From Synergistota bacterium (lineage in GTDB: Bacteria > Synergistota > Synergistia > Synergistales > Synergistaceae), in contig JAEXGR010000084.1 of the NCBI GenBank assembly GCA_023450745.1, forward strand, positions 1 through 64,000: a DNA stretch of 64,000 nucleotides. The letters are read 5' to 3'. The notes under the pieces are model-generated. The model did not search any database, was not told where the DNA came from, and saw only the letters and a program-made list of their open reading frames with translations. Both the position numbers and the translations under genes were made by a program. Of this stretch, positions 8,614 through 17,617 are shown in pieces (position 1 is the first letter of the stretch; each line of letters opens with the position of its first letter).

Positions 8614-9942
8614 ATGCTGTTAGTTGGCAACGGGGCATTGATAACACGTGACCGGGAGAACCCCTTCATACCCGACGGCTGCGTCGCGATCAACGGCGCT
8701 TCGATAAATTCGGTCGGCGACACCGTTGAAATGCGCGCAAAGTATCCGGCCGCCAAATTCATCGACGCCAAGGGCGGCCTTATCATGCCGGGATTCATCA
8801 ACAGCCACATGCACTTTTACAGCACCTTCTCACGCGGCATGAACGTCCCCGGAGAGCCGGCGCAAGATTTCTCCGGCGTGCTGGAAAAGCTCTGGTGGCG
8901 GCTCGACAAGGCGCTCACGCTGCGCGACTGCTATTACAGCGCCCTCACGGCGCTCGTCGACGCCATAAAATGCGGCTGTACCACCATCATCGACCACCAC
9001 GCCAGTCCGCGCGCGGTGAGCGGCAGCCTCTGCGAGGTGGCGAAGGCGGCGCGCGAGGCGGGAATCCGCACCTCCACCTGCTACGAGGTCTCCGACCGCG
9101 ACGGGCAGAAGACAGCCTACGAGGGCATCAAGGAAAATATCGCCTTCATAGACTGGGCCGAACGCGAGAACGACCCGATGATCTCCGGTAAGTTCGGCCT
9201 GCACGCCTCCTTCACGCTGAGCGACCAGACGCTGGAAAAATGCCGCGAGGCCATGGCGGAGCGTAAAAGCGGCTGGCATGTCCATGTGGCGGAGGGGCCG
9301 GCGGACGAAGCGGCTTGCGAGCGCGAACACCGCCAGCGCATCGTGCAACGGTTCCACGACTTCGGCATCACCGGCAAAAACTCGCTCTTCGTCCACTGCA
9401 TCCACATCGACGAAGCGGAGCGCGAGCTGTTGAAGGAAACGGGCACGCCGGTGGTTCACAACCCGGAATCGAACATGGGCAACGCCGTCGGCGCGGCAAA
9501 GATTACCGAGCTCGCGGCGGCGGGAATCACGCTGGGTCTCGGCACGGACGGTTATGTCTGCGACATGCTCCAGTCTTACAAGATGGGCAACGCGCTCTGC
9601 AAGCACGCGTCGCAGCACCCAAATAGTGGCTGGGGCGAGCTTCCCGCGATGCTCTTTGAGAACAACGCGGCGATCGCGGAACGCGCTTTCCCCGTGCGCC
9701 TCGGCAAACTCAAAGAGGGCTACGCCGCCGACGTGATCGTCCTCGATTACAACGCGCCGACGGAGCTCTCCGACAAGAATATCAACGGGCACCTGCTCTT
9801 TGGGGCCTCGGCGCGCAGCGTCGTCACGACGATCGCGGGCGGCAAGGTTCTCATGAAGGACCGCAAGCTCACCGAGCTCGACGCGGAGGAGGTCTTCGCC
9901 AGAGCGCGCGAGTGCGCGAAAGAAGTCTGGAAACGGGTATAA
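8614..9942 (+). CDS. ssnA: SsnA-type aminohydrolase (purine catabolism)
   Basis: Metal-dependent amidohydrolase of the SsnA group, found with xanthine dehydrogenase and hydantoinase genes in bacterial purine-breakdown clusters; its exact substrate is uncertain. The 442 residues show the metal-binding NSHMHFY motif near residue 65, the WHVHVAEGPADE strand-5 His motif, a FVHCIHID strand-6 region and GLGTDGYVCDM carrying the catalytic Asp. The length is typical. ATG 8614 has AGGAGGG seven bases upstream. It follows ridA but is separated from it by the 8274-8452 element, so it may have its own promoter. A chlorohydrolase or guanine deaminase relative is the alternative, but overall similarity favours SsnA. 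Confidence 0.88.
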   Translation: MLLVGNGALITRDRENPFIPDGCVAINGASINSVGDTVEMRAKYPAAKFIDAKGGLIMPGFINSHMHFYSTFSRGMNVPGEPAQDFSGVLEKLWWRLDKALTLRDCYYSALTALVDAIKCGCTTIIDHHASPRAVSGSLCEVAKAAREAGIRTSTCYEVSDRDGQKTAYEGIKENIAFIDWAERENDPMISGKFGLHASFTLSDQTLEKCREAMAERKSGWHVHVAEGPADEAACEREHRQRIVQRFHDFGITGKNSLFVHCIHIDEAERELLKETGTPVVHNPESNMGNAVGAAKITELAAAGITLGLGTDGYVCDMLQSYKMGNALCKHASQHPNSGWGELPAMLFENNAAIAERAFPVRLGKLKEGYAADVIVLDYNAPTELSDKNINGHLLFGASARSVVTTIAGGKVLMKDRKLTELDAEEVFARARECAKEVWKRV

Positions 9943-9955
9943 AGAAAGCGAAAAT

Positions 9956-9995
9956 GAAGAGAGGGGCGGCTGCCTCGGAAGCCGTCCCTCTCTTC
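9956..9995. terminator. Terminator hairpin between convergent genes
   Basis: GAAGAGAGGG at 9956 pairs with CCCTCTCTTC ending at 9995, with an inner GCGGCT/AGCCGT stem. On the minus strand it is followed by a T-rich stretch, so it probably serves the operon ending at 10019, and perhaps ssnA too. Confidence 0.7.
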
Positions 9996-10018
9996 ATGCC
10001 GGAAACGTCAAGCGTTTG

Positions 10019-11386
10019 TTATCTATCTCCCAGCTTCCGCCGCACCAGGCGGCCATGCGGCGCCTCATCGGTAAGCAGGCCGGCTTTGAGCAGCCGTCTG
10101 CCGCGCAGCCAGAGGTCGGTCACGCAGCCGTTGACGGTCATCCCCTCATAGGGAGTATAGTCGACCCGCTGGTGGAGGGAGGCGGCGGAAAGTTTTCTGC
10201 TCTGCGCGGGGTCAATGAGAATCAGGTCCGCGTCGGCGCCCGCCTCTATCCGGCCTTTATCTTTCAGGCCGAGGATCGCCGCGGGGTTTGTCGCGGTAAC
10301 GGCGACAAAACGCTCGAGCGAGAGGCGGTTTTTCATCACGCCTTCGGAGAAGAGCAGCTCCATGCGCGTCTCAATACCCGGTATGCCGCCGGGGCTTTTA
10401 AAGATATTCTCCGCCCCCAGCCGCTCCTTGTCGGCGCGGCTGAAAGAACAATGGTCGGTGCCGACCGTGTCGATGTCGCCCTGCGCTAAGGCGCGCCAGA
10501 GGCGGCTGCAGTCCCCCTGCCCGCGCAGCGGCGGGGCCATCACGTAATCGAGCCCGTTTTCCTTTTGATAACAACTCTCGGTGAGCGTCAGGTACTGCGG
10601 GCAAGTCTCGACAAAGACGCGCTGCCCGGCGCGGCGCGCGCGGATCGCCTCTTCAAGCGCCTCCTTCGTCGAGAGATGGACGATGTAGACGGGCGATTCG
10701 GCGGCCCGCGCAAGGGCGAGAACGCGCCGCACAGCCTCCGCCTCGCAATAGCCGGGGCGGCTGCGCGGCCAGCAGCGATAGTCCGTCGGCAGCTTTTCCT
10801 GATATGCCTCCGCGAGGCCGTTCACAACCGCGTTGTTCTCGCAGTGATAGAAAAGCAGCCCCCCCGCCTCATTCATCGCCCGCATCAGCGGGAAGATCTC
10901 CTCGTCGGTCAGCCGCCCCGCATAGGTGGTATAAACCTTGCCGGTCGGAAAACCCTGCGCAACCGCCGCCGGCAGCTCACGCGCGACCTCCCCGTCGTAA
11001 CGCTGAAAGACAAGGTGGACGCCGAAGTCCGTGTAGGAGGCCCCCTCGCCCGCCGCAACGGTCAGCCCGACGGCCTCTGAAAGCGGCGCGCCGGCGGCGG
11101 TAAAGCCAGGGTGCTCGACGATGGCGGTCGTACCGCCGAAGACAGCGGCGCGCGTCGCCGCCGGAAAGCCGTCGGAGACCCTGTTGTCCCCGGACTGTAA
11201 AATAACGTGCGTATGCGGGTCGACGCCGCCGGGAAGCAGGTAACGGCCCGCGGCGTCCACCACCTCGGCGCCGCCGCAGTAAAGCGAACCGCCGACGGCG
11301 GCAATCTTTTCACCCTCGATCAGCAGGTCGCCGCGGAAGGAGCGCTCCGCCGTCCCAATAATCCCATTCTTTATCAGTATCGTCAT
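10019..11386 (-). CDS. Dihydropyrimidinase / D-hydantoinase family amidohydrolase
   Basis: Cyclic amide hydrolase that opens a hydantoin or dihydropyrimidine ring using a binuclear metal centre. The 455 residues show GGVDPHTHV (first metal ligands), TGKVYTTYAG with the Lys expected to be carboxylated, FYHCENNAV, PVYIVHLST and GTDHCSF with the catalytic Asp. The length is normal. It is the third gene of an operon after sdaAB and sdaAA (4-base gap). In gut bacterial purine-degradation clusters a hydantoinase-type enzyme (HyuA) accompanies SsnA and xanthine dehydrogenase, which makes a purine-derived ring the likely substrate. Allantoinase is less likely but possible. Confidence 0.85.
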   Translation of the reverse strand: MTILIKNGIIGTAERSFRGDLLIEGEKIAAVGGSLYCGGAEVVDAAGRYLLPGGVDPHTHVILQSGDNRVSDGFPAATRAAVFGGTTAIVEHPGFTAAGAPLSEAVGLTVAAGEGASYTDFGVHLVFQRYDGEVARELPAAVAQGFPTGKVYTTYAGRLTDEEIFPLMRAMNEAGGLLFYHCENNAVVNGLAEAYQEKLPTDYRCWPRSRPGYCEAEAVRRVLALARAAESPVYIVHLSTKEALEEAIRARRAGQRVFVETCPQYLTLTESCYQKENGLDYVMAPPLRGQGDCSRLWRALAQGDIDTVGTDHCSFSRADKERLGAENIFKSPGGIPGIETRMELLFSEGVMKNRLSLERFVAVTATNPAAILGLKDKGRIEAGADADLILIDPAQSRKLSAASLHQRVDYTPYEGMTVNGCVTDLWLRGRRLLKAGLLTDEAPHGRLVRRKLGDR

Positions 11387-11390
11387 CAGA

Positions 11391-12266
11391 TCAGCCTCCG
11401 ATCCTCTCCATCCGGTCCCGCATAAGTTCGGCGGCCGTCTGGGTTACGGCAAGCCCGCCCTGCGAGGTCTCGCGCAGCGCGGGAGCCATCATCCGGCCAA
11501 TCTGCCCCATCGAGTCGATCACCTCGTCAAGCGGAATCACCGACTCTATCCCCGCGAGCGCCATATCGGCGCAGAGCGTGCCGTTCGCCACGAGAATGCC
11601 GTTGCGCTTTATACAGGGACACTCCACAAGGCCGCCGACGGGGTCGCAGGTCAGGCCGAGCACAGATTTAAAGGTCATCGCCGCGGCGTGGGCGCACATC
11701 GCGGGCGTGCCCCCCTGCAAAAAGGCGAGCGCCGCCGCGCCCATCGCGGCGGCCGCGCCGCACTCGGCCTGACAGCCGCCGTCCGCGCCCGCAAGGGTCG
11801 CGCGGAAAGCCGTCACTTCGCCCACTGCGCCCGCCGTTATCAGCGCGTCAACCAGCAGCGCCTCCGTATCCTGGCCCTCGCCGCGGAAAAATTCCCAGGC
11901 AAAGAGCATCCCCGGAATTATGCCGCAGCTGCCGGCGGTCGGGGCCGCGACGATGCGTCCCATCGCCGCGTTATAGGAGGCCACCTCCATCGCCGTCGCG
12001 GAGGCGGCGAGGATAAAGTCCCCCGACATCCCGCCGCGGTAGGCGCGCAGCTTGGGGCCCATCGGCGGCTCGATGCGGCAGGGCGCCGTGTTCGCGCAGG
12101 CCTCGCGGACGCTGCGGCGCATATCGGCGAGGCGCTCCGCCATTTTTGCCCGAATCTCCGCCGCGGGAACGCCGGTCTCCGCCGCGTCAAGGATGAGGAC
12201 CGCCTCGGGAAAGCTGATCTTTTTATCGCCCGCGAGTTTTACAATCTTCTCCACAGCCTTCAGCAT
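11391..12266 (-). CDS. sdaAA: L-serine dehydratase, iron-sulfur, alpha subunit
   Basis: Together with the beta subunit converts L-serine to pyruvate and ammonia using a [4Fe-4S] cluster and no PLP. The 291 residues match the alpha family along their length: MRRSVREACANTAPC, APTAGSCGIIPGML, a conserved ECGAAAAMGAAALAF segment, and GLVECPCIKRNG, which includes likely cluster cysteines. Its ATG directly follows the sdaAB stop (TAAATG), so translation is probably coupled. The association with the hydantoinase downstream suggests the enzyme works in amino-acid or purine-derived amino-acid catabolism rather than being isolated housekeeping. Confidence 0.93.
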   Translation of the reverse strand: MLKAVEKIVKLAGDKKISFPEAVLILDAAETGVPAAEIRAKMAERLADMRRSVREACANTAPCRIEPPMGPKLRAYRGGMSGDFILAASATAMEVASYNAAMGRIVAAPTAGSCGIIPGMLFAWEFFRGEGQDTEALLVDALITAGAVGEVTAFRATLAGADGGCQAECGAAAAMGAAALAFLQGGTPAMCAHAAAMTFKSVLGLTCDPVGGLVECPCIKRNGILVANGTLCADMALAGIESVIPLDEVIDSMGQIGRMMAPALRETSQGGLAVTQTAAELMRDRMERIGG

Positions 12267-12932
12267 TTAGTCTTCCCCCTCGATCCCGATCACCCGGACT
12301 ATCCCCGGATGGAGATTTTTTATAACTTCCGTATCGACGTGCCCTTCGGCGGAGTCAAGCTCGATGACCATCGTCGCGAGGCCGCCGCGCGTGTCGCGAT
12401 GGAGCTTCATCGTCGCGATATTCACATTGTGCGCCGAAAGGTACGACGTGACCGCGCTCACGACGCCCTGCACGTCCCGGTTCATTATTATTACCGCGGG
12501 CAGGGTGCAGGAGATATCCACCTGAAAACCGTCCAGCTTGTGGAGGATGACCGCGCCGCCGCCGACGGAATAACCGACCGCCTCCAGCGTGCGGCCGCCG
12601 TCGCCGCCGACGACGACCCGCACAGAGTTGGGATGCGCGCCCGCCACCTCTTCCGTATAAAAATGAAAATCCAGCCCCGCGGCGCGCGCCAACTCCAGCG
12701 CGTCCCTGATGGCGGGGTCGTCCTGCGACATCCCCATGAGCCCCGCGATCAACGCCTTATCCGTCCCGTGCCCCGCGCCGGTGCTCGCAAAGCTGCCGCG
12801 CATATATAGATCCGCCCTCTTTACGTCTCCGCCCCAGCACATGCGGACGATACGGCCGATATGGGCCGCGCCGGCCGTGTGGCTCGAAGAGGGGCCGGTC
12901 ATCACCGGTCCGATTATTTCCCAAACGGGCAT
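12267..12932 (-). CDS. sdaAB: L-serine dehydratase, iron-sulfur, beta subunit
   Basis: Partner of SdaAA. The 221 residues begin with the characteristic IGPVMTGPSSSHTAGAAHIG, which is conserved in the beta domain. The last 75 residues (SCTLPAVIIMNRDVQGVVSAV onward, in pieces) look like an ACT-type regulatory domain. It is the first gene of the sdaAB-sdaAA-hydantoinase operon. The 238 bases upstream (12933-13170) are shared with the divergent hydrogenase-like gene; no convincing promoter was picked there. Confidence 0.93.
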   Translation of the reverse strand: MPVWEIIGPVMTGPSSSHTAGAAHIGRIVRMCWGGDVKRADLYMRGSFASTGAGHGTDKALIAGLMGMSQDDPAIRDALELARAAGLDFHFYTEEVAGAHPNSVRVVVGGDGGRTLEAVGYSVGGGAVILHKLDGFQVDISCTLPAVIIMNRDVQGVVSAVTSYLSAHNVNIATMKLHRDTRGGLATMVIELDSAEGHVDTEVIKNLHPGIVRVIGIEGED

Positions 12933-13170
12933 CTCATCACCTCAGTTTTTATCATCTTGCTACCTCAGCTTATCTTATATTATGGCGGGCCAATTGACAA
13001 ACGGCGGAGTAAACGGCGCGGGGCGGGCACGCCTTACGCTGTACTTTTATTCACGAACTTGCTATTCGATAAATTTTCGCTATTTTGTATCTTCTGAAAA
13101 AATTTACATACTGTCGCCGGAGCCAAACTTAGTGTATAGTCTTGCCCATTATCACAAGGGAGATGGAGAG

Positions 13171-14640
13171 ATGCTTTTAAATCATCTGATCAATGTAAAG
13201 CGCTGGGTAATAAGGAGTATCGCGGGGGCGTACCTGCGCAGCAGAGAGATGCCGGGCGGCAGTTACGTACAGGACAGCGACTTCCGGCAAAGCGTCAAGA
13301 GACTGCCCTTCGTGCACATTCCGCCGGGTTCCCCGGCCAAATACCGCTGCTGCGTCTATAAAGAGCGCGCGATCGTCCGCCTGCGCGTCTTAGCCGGACT
13401 TGGCTTCAGCGTGGAAGCCGACGATGAAATGACCTCTCTGCTCGAATATGCCGACCGGGCGCTGAAAAGAAATCAGATCGAAGGGCCGGCGCTGACAATC
13501 ATCGATATCGCCTGCAAAGGCTGCGTCAACGCCCGCTATTACGTCACCGAACTCTGCCAGGGCTGCCTTGCGCGCCCCTGCGAAAGCGTCTGCCCCTTCG
13601 GAGCCATCCACGTAGTGGACGGGCATTCGACAATAGACAAGACAAAGTGCCGGAACTGCGGCCGCTGCAAAGAGGTCTGCCCATATCACGCGATCGCCAA
13701 GATCGCCGTCCCCTGCGAAGAGAGCTGCCCGACAAACGCGATACAGAAGGACGAAAACGGCGTCGCCTCCGTCGACCACGCCAAGTGCATCAGCTGCGGC
13801 TGCTGCGTCGCCGCCTGCCCCTTCGGAGCGGTCCTGGAGCGCAGTCAGATTGTGGATATCGTGCGCGCGCTCGACAGCCGCAAACAGATATACGCGCTCG
13901 TGGCCCCCGCGATCGCGGGGCAATTCGAGGCCAGCTTCGGACAGCTCGTCACCGCGATAAGAGAGCTCGGCTTCTCCGACGTCGTCGAGGTGGCGCTGGG
14001 AGCGGACAAGACGGCCGTGAACGAGGCGGAGGAGCTGCGCGAGCGCATGGAGCAAAATCGCCCCTTCATGACCACTTCCTGCTGCCCCGCCTATATCCAG
14101 GCCGCGCGCCGCCACATGCCGGAGCTCACGCCGCACATCTCCGACACGCCGACGCCGATGCATTTCACCGCCGAGATGATGAAGACAAAGAACCCCCGCA
14201 ACGTTAACGTCTTCATCGGCCCCTGCGTCGCAAAGCGCAAAGAGGCAATGGAAGATTCCTGCGTCGATTACGTCATGACCTTTGAGGAACTCGCGGCGCT
14301 CTTTGAGGCGGCGGGGATCGACCCCTCAAAATGCGAAGCGGCGGAGCTCAAAAAGAACGCCTCCGCCCAGGGACGCGGTTTCGCGATCAGCGGCGGCGTC
14401 GCCGCGGCGGTCAAATGCGCGCTCGGCGAAGAGACCGAAGTCCGCACCACCTGCATAAACGGCCTCAGCAGAGCCGCGATGGCGCAGCTGAAAGCCTACG
14501 CGAAAAACGGCGCGCCCTTTGACCTCATCGAGGTGATGACCTGCCCCGGCGGCTGCATCAGCGGCGCGGGCGTGGCAATGCGCGACAAAAAGGCTAAAGA
14601 GGGCGTGGAAAAATTCGTCAAGGAGAGCGCGCCATTATAA
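13171..14640 (+). CDS. Monomeric [FeFe]-hydrogenase-like protein (probably group B)
   Basis: Predicted iron-sulfur enzyme of the [FeFe]-hydrogenase family, which reversibly reduces protons with ferredoxin-type electrons or senses redox state. The 489 residues have an N-terminal region of about 110 residues, then ferredoxin-like Cys clusters (CRNCGRCKEVCP and CISCGCCVAACP, plus extra Cys in CKGC and CQGCLARPC), then the H-cluster domain. All four H-cluster Cys positions are kept: TSCCPAY (C304/C305), GPCVAK (C352) and TCPGGC (C458, C462). The surrounding residues differ from the bidirectional group A consensus, which normally has TSCCPGW and MACPGGC. ATG 13171 has AAGGGAGATGGAG upstream; the longer frame back to 12709 overlaps sdaAB and is rejected. 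A sensory role is possible. Confidence 0.85.
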   Translation: MLLNHLINVKRWVIRSIAGAYLRSREMPGGSYVQDSDFRQSVKRLPFVHIPPGSPAKYRCCVYKERAIVRLRVLAGLGFSVEADDEMTSLLEYADRALKRNQIEGPALTIIDIACKGCVNARYYVTELCQGCLARPCESVCPFGAIHVVDGHSTIDKTKCRNCGRCKEVCPYHAIAKIAVPCEESCPTNAIQKDENGVASVDHAKCISCGCCVAACPFGAVLERSQIVDIVRALDSRKQIYALVAPAIAGQFEASFGQLVTAIRELGFSDVVEVALGADKTAVNEAEELRERMEQNRPFMTTSCCPAYIQAARRHMPELTPHISDTPTPMHFTAEMMKTKNPRNVNVFIGPCVAKRKEAMEDSCVDYVMTFEELAALFEAAGIDPSKCEAAELKKNASAQGRGFAISGGVAAAVKCALGEETEVRTTCINGLSRAAMAQLKAYAKNGAPFDLIEVMTCPGGCISGAGVAMRDKKAKEGVEKFVKESAPL

Positions 14641-14681
14641 CTCAAACAGAAAATTATTAAATAGACGCCTTAAAATTCATG

Positions 14682-14733
14682 ATACCGCCGAAAGAAACTC
14701 TTAAAAAATAAGTGTGCTTTCGGCGTATTTTTA
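14682..14733 (+). terminator. Intrinsic terminator after the hydrogenase-like gene
   Basis: ATACCGCCGAAAG (14683-14695) pairs with CTTTCGGCGTAT (14717-14728) with one bulged base, followed by a T-run. Confidence 0.75.
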
Positions 14734-14856
14734 TGTGTGCCAAGATAGCGGCATACCGTTGTATATTTTATGTTATGTATATTCAATCAAAATCAAAGTT
14801 ATTTTTCTCCGATCTTTTACCTAGATCTCAATAATTTGGGAAAAAGATAAACGCTC

Positions 14857-14894
14857 TTGACAATTTAAGTACTTGTATGTATTTTATTAAGTAC
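14857..14894 (+). promoter_or_regulatory. Candidate promoter and operator of the NhaC cassette
   Basis: TTGACA at 14857-14862, a 17-base spacer and TATTTT at 14880-14885. The octamer TTAAGTAC occurs twice, at 14865-14872 and 14887-14894, 22 bases apart and flanking the -10 box. This arrangement would suit a dimeric regulator such as the GntR protein encoded at 17616-18290. The remainder of the 14641-14988 gap is AT-rich and otherwise featureless. Confidence 0.5.
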
Positions 14895-14988
14895 ACAATT
14901 TTGCATAACACTTTAAGGAGGCTGTAGTTTAAACCTTAACACAACGGTACGTGGCAATATTTCAATTAAAGAAAATGAGGTGTAATTA

Positions 14989-16509
14989 ATGAGTGATTAT
15001 GGATTAATTTCTGTTGTACCTCCACTTCTTGCGATTTTTTTAGCATTCAAAACGAAAGACACGGTAGTATCGTTATTTACGAGTATCTTTGTCGGTGTCT
15101 TAATTTTTACAAAAGGTAATTTATATTCCGCGCTTGTAGAAATGTGGCAAACTTTTATTTTTAAGCAGGTTTCCGCACCTTGGAATGCGGAGCTCTTGGT
15201 ACTGATAACTGCTATTGGAGTATTCATTTCTTTGATTGAAGAATCTGGGAGTATAGAATCGCTCGCAAAAAATGTTTCCCATTTTATAGGGAGCCGGGTC
15301 AAAGTACAGATTAGCGCTTGGGTTACCGGGCTTATTCTATTTTTTTCTGATTCCGCCAATTGCCTGATTTTGGGTCCGGTATTTCGCCCGTTAGCAGACC
15401 GTTTTGGCGTATCGCGCGAAAAGCTCGCATATATTGTTGACAGCACCGCCTCTCCGGTATGTATGCTGGTTCCTATCTCTACATGGGCAATACTTATTGG
15501 GGGGATAATAGAGGCGTCGTTAAAAGATAACGGCATTGAAATGGACATTTTGACATCATATGCGAAATGTTTACCGTATCAATATTATACGATACTTGCG
15601 GTTTTCCTCGTCCCTCTTGTTGCGCTCTCCCGTAAAGACTTCGGGCCAATGGCTGATGCCGAGCGCCTCGCAATAGAAGGAAAATCAAAGTACCTGCTGA
15701 AAAACGAAGATGATTCCCCAAAGGCCAATTCTCACAAAAAGGAGAGTCCCGCGTTTATCGCCTTGGTTTCCATGCTTATTCTGCTATTTGTCATTTTCTC
15801 CATGCTGATCAGCTTTGGCTTCCCGGGTGAAGTGAAAAGCGGCAATGTCAGAATCTCTCTTGTCACTGCCTATTCAATCGGTTCCCTCGGATGCATGGCA
15901 ATGCTCGTGTGGAAAAAAATCATGACTCTGCCGGAGGCTATTGATTGCGCGATAAAAGGCGCAAAAAATATGTCATATATCATCATTATCTTTATCGCGG
16001 CGCTAACCTTGGGAAATATTTGCAGCGTACTTGGAACCGGCAAGTTTCTCGCCCGTGTGACCGTCCCATATATCCATTCCGTACTTGTACCTGCGCTTGT
16101 ATTTATCCTTGGTATGCTAATAAGTTTTTCCACCGGTACCGCCAACGGTACGCAGGCCATTTTGATACCGCTTGCCATACCGCTGGCGATAAGCAGCGGA
16201 GCGCCGCTTTTCGTGACTATAGGAGCGGCGGCGGCCGGCGGCCTCTTCGGAGATCACTGTTCCCCAATATCGGATACTACCATATTGTCGTCAATGGGCA
16301 GCGGATGCGAGCCGCTAGACCATGTCAGGACACAGATTCCATATACGCTGATAGCCGCAATCGTTTCCACACTGGCTTATCTGGTCAGCAGCTTCACGGA
16401 GTACAACGTTGTTGTTATCATCGGCTCTTTTATATTGATGTACTTACTGTTCAACATAGGATGGAAATTATCCCTTTCATGGGATAAAAAGCGCGGCAAA
16501 ATAGCATAA
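14989..16509 (+). CDS. NhaC family Na+/H+ antiporter-like transporter
   Basis: Polytopic inner-membrane carrier of 506 residues with about a dozen hydrophobic helices. NhaC-family landmarks include DSTASPVCMLVPISTWAI near residue 150, a second repeat with STGTANGTQAI, and FGDHCSPISDTT near residue 420. Family members exchange Na+ for H+ or for organic anions such as malate. GAGGTG precedes the ATG. It is the first gene of a three-gene plus-strand operon whose codon use is visibly more AT-rich than the flanking genes, suggesting acquisition by transfer. Given its partners, it could transport the substrate or product of the two following genes rather than act in pH homeostasis. Confidence 0.88.
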   Translation: MSDYGLISVVPPLLAIFLAFKTKDTVVSLFTSIFVGVLIFTKGNLYSALVEMWQTFIFKQVSAPWNAELLVLITAIGVFISLIEESGSIESLAKNVSHFIGSRVKVQISAWVTGLILFFSDSANCLILGPVFRPLADRFGVSREKLAYIVDSTASPVCMLVPISTWAILIGGIIEASLKDNGIEMDILTSYAKCLPYQYYTILAVFLVPLVALSRKDFGPMADAERLAIEGKSKYLLKNEDDSPKANSHKKESPAFIALVSMLILLFVIFSMLISFGFPGEVKSGNVRISLVTAYSIGSLGCMAMLVWKKIMTLPEAIDCAIKGAKNMSYIIIIFIAALTLGNICSVLGTGKFLARVTVPYIHSVLVPALVFILGMLISFSTGTANGTQAILIPLAIPLAISSGAPLFVTIGAAAAGGLFGDHCSPISDTTILSSMGSGCEPLDHVRTQIPYTLIAAIVSTLAYLVSSFTEYNVVVIIGSFILMYLLFNIGWKLSLSWDKKRGKIA

Positions 16510-16528
16510 ATAACAGGAGGAACTGAAG

Positions 16529-16993
16529 ATGAGCAAGTTTATTGAAGTTGAGTTTCCAGAGGCCGGCATCACAGTAACGGCGCTGCTGAACGAGGCCGAA
16601 GAGCCTGAAATGTGTGAGCGTTTTTGGGAACTATTGAAAGAACCGCTTAAGACCATGAATTGTCACACACTTTCTACCGGCTGCCTTTTTGACGCCCGTC
16701 CACGCCCGCCAAAGCATCCCGTAAAAATAGGTTTTCAAGCATCTAACCTAGCTAAGGTAAAAAGGCTGTATTCGGAACTTACCCCGGGGATGCTCCTTTA
16801 TTCCGGATATGAGATCACAACGTGCTACGGCACACATGTTACGGAACCGCTATCGACATCGGGGTCATATATTGCCCAGGTAATAGATGAAGATCTGGAT
16901 AAATATTATGCGGCGGGAAAGTATGTTTGGGACGCGCAGTCTTATGAACACAAACCAACAATGACGATATTCCGCAGAAAAGAGGCATTCTAA
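16529..16993 (+). CDS. Cyclophilin-like (DUF3830-type) protein, possible opine-synthase-like N-domain
   Basis: Function not established. The 154 residues begin IEVEFPEAGITVTALLNEAE with a following MCERFWELL helix, a pattern seen in the cyclophilin-like fold of DUF3830-type proteins and in the N-terminal half of cucumopine synthase, as I remember those families. No signal peptide or membrane helix is seen. AGGAGG precedes the ATG, 19 bases after nhaC. The next gene starts 1 base after this stop, so the two products are probably made in equal amounts and may form one enzyme. The fold call is moderate, the enzymatic suggestion weak. Confidence 0.5.
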   Translation: MSKFIEVEFPEAGITVTALLNEAEEPEMCERFWELLKEPLKTMNCHTLSTGCLFDARPRPPKHPVKIGFQASNLAKVKRLYSELTPGMLLYSGYEITTCYGTHVTEPLSTSGSYIAQVIDEDLDKYYAAGKYVWDAQSYEHKPTMTIFRRKEAF

Positions 16994-16994
16994 T

Positions 16995-17555
16995 ATGAGC
17001 AATAACTGGATAGACGTAAAAGAAATGATAGAGGCAGAGATCGATAAAAATTGGTGGGAGGAGCCAATCGAAGTCAAGATGAGCCGGGAAGGAGTATTTC
17101 CCAGTGGAGCAGGGGCACACGGGCAATATATGGGGAACTTGTTTTTCCTTGTGAGCGATACGCAGGCTATGGGGTGGTGGACGGCGGCCCCCGCGATACA
17201 GCAGGCCTTAAGAGATGATTCTTTTTCTTTGGATCACTGCAAAAAGATGTGGATATATATCAACAAACACATGTGCCATCTTATGGGCGACGCAACAGGC
17301 GCCGGAACAAATTGCCCTGCGCCCTGGCTTAACTTGCCAAAATTCAGCGAATTCTGCGACGCCATCATAGACAGTTTCGACAGTATCAATACAAAAGACG
17401 AATTTTGGGACCTCATATGGAGCTGGCAAAATTATGTAAACTGTATGAATCGTTGGTTCCAGATGATTTTCCCCATGGAATTTGGCTTGGCGCTGAAGAG
17501 AAATACAAGGGAACGGGTCAAAGAATTAGAAGAATACAACAAAGTTTGGGATTAA
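16995..17555 (+). CDS. Unrecognised Trp-rich helical protein, partner of the preceding gene
   Basis: 186 residues, not recognised with certainty. It is soluble, predicted mostly helical and rich in Trp, including the pairs NWWEEP and GWWTAAP, with a Gly-rich GAGAHGQYMGN segment. Together with the 154-residue protein just upstream the total is about 340 residues, near the length I recall for cucumopine synthase, which joins a cyclophilin-like domain to a helical bundle. The pair could therefore be a split form of such an enzyme. That is inference. It is the last gene of the operon, with a strong terminator 30 bases later. Confidence 0.5.
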   Translation: MSNNWIDVKEMIEAEIDKNWWEEPIEVKMSREGVFPSGAGAHGQYMGNLFFLVSDTQAMGWWTAAPAIQQALRDDSFSLDHCKKMWIYINKHMCHLMGDATGAGTNCPAPWLNLPKFSEFCDAIIDSFDSINTKDEFWDLIWSWQNYVNCMNRWFQMIFPMEFGLALKRNTRERVKELEEYNKVWD

Positions 17556-17584
17556 GACCAGAGCTTTATATTGTAAGAGGAGAA

Positions 17585-17617
17585 AACTGGGGGCTCTCGC
17601 AAGCCTCCAGTTTTTTT
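17585..17617 (+). terminator. Intrinsic terminator of the NhaC operon
   Basis: AACTGG plus GGGCT pairs with AGCC plus TCCAGTT around a CTCGCA-type loop, directly followed by seven T. It overlaps the stop codon of the convergent GntR gene. Confidence 0.9.
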
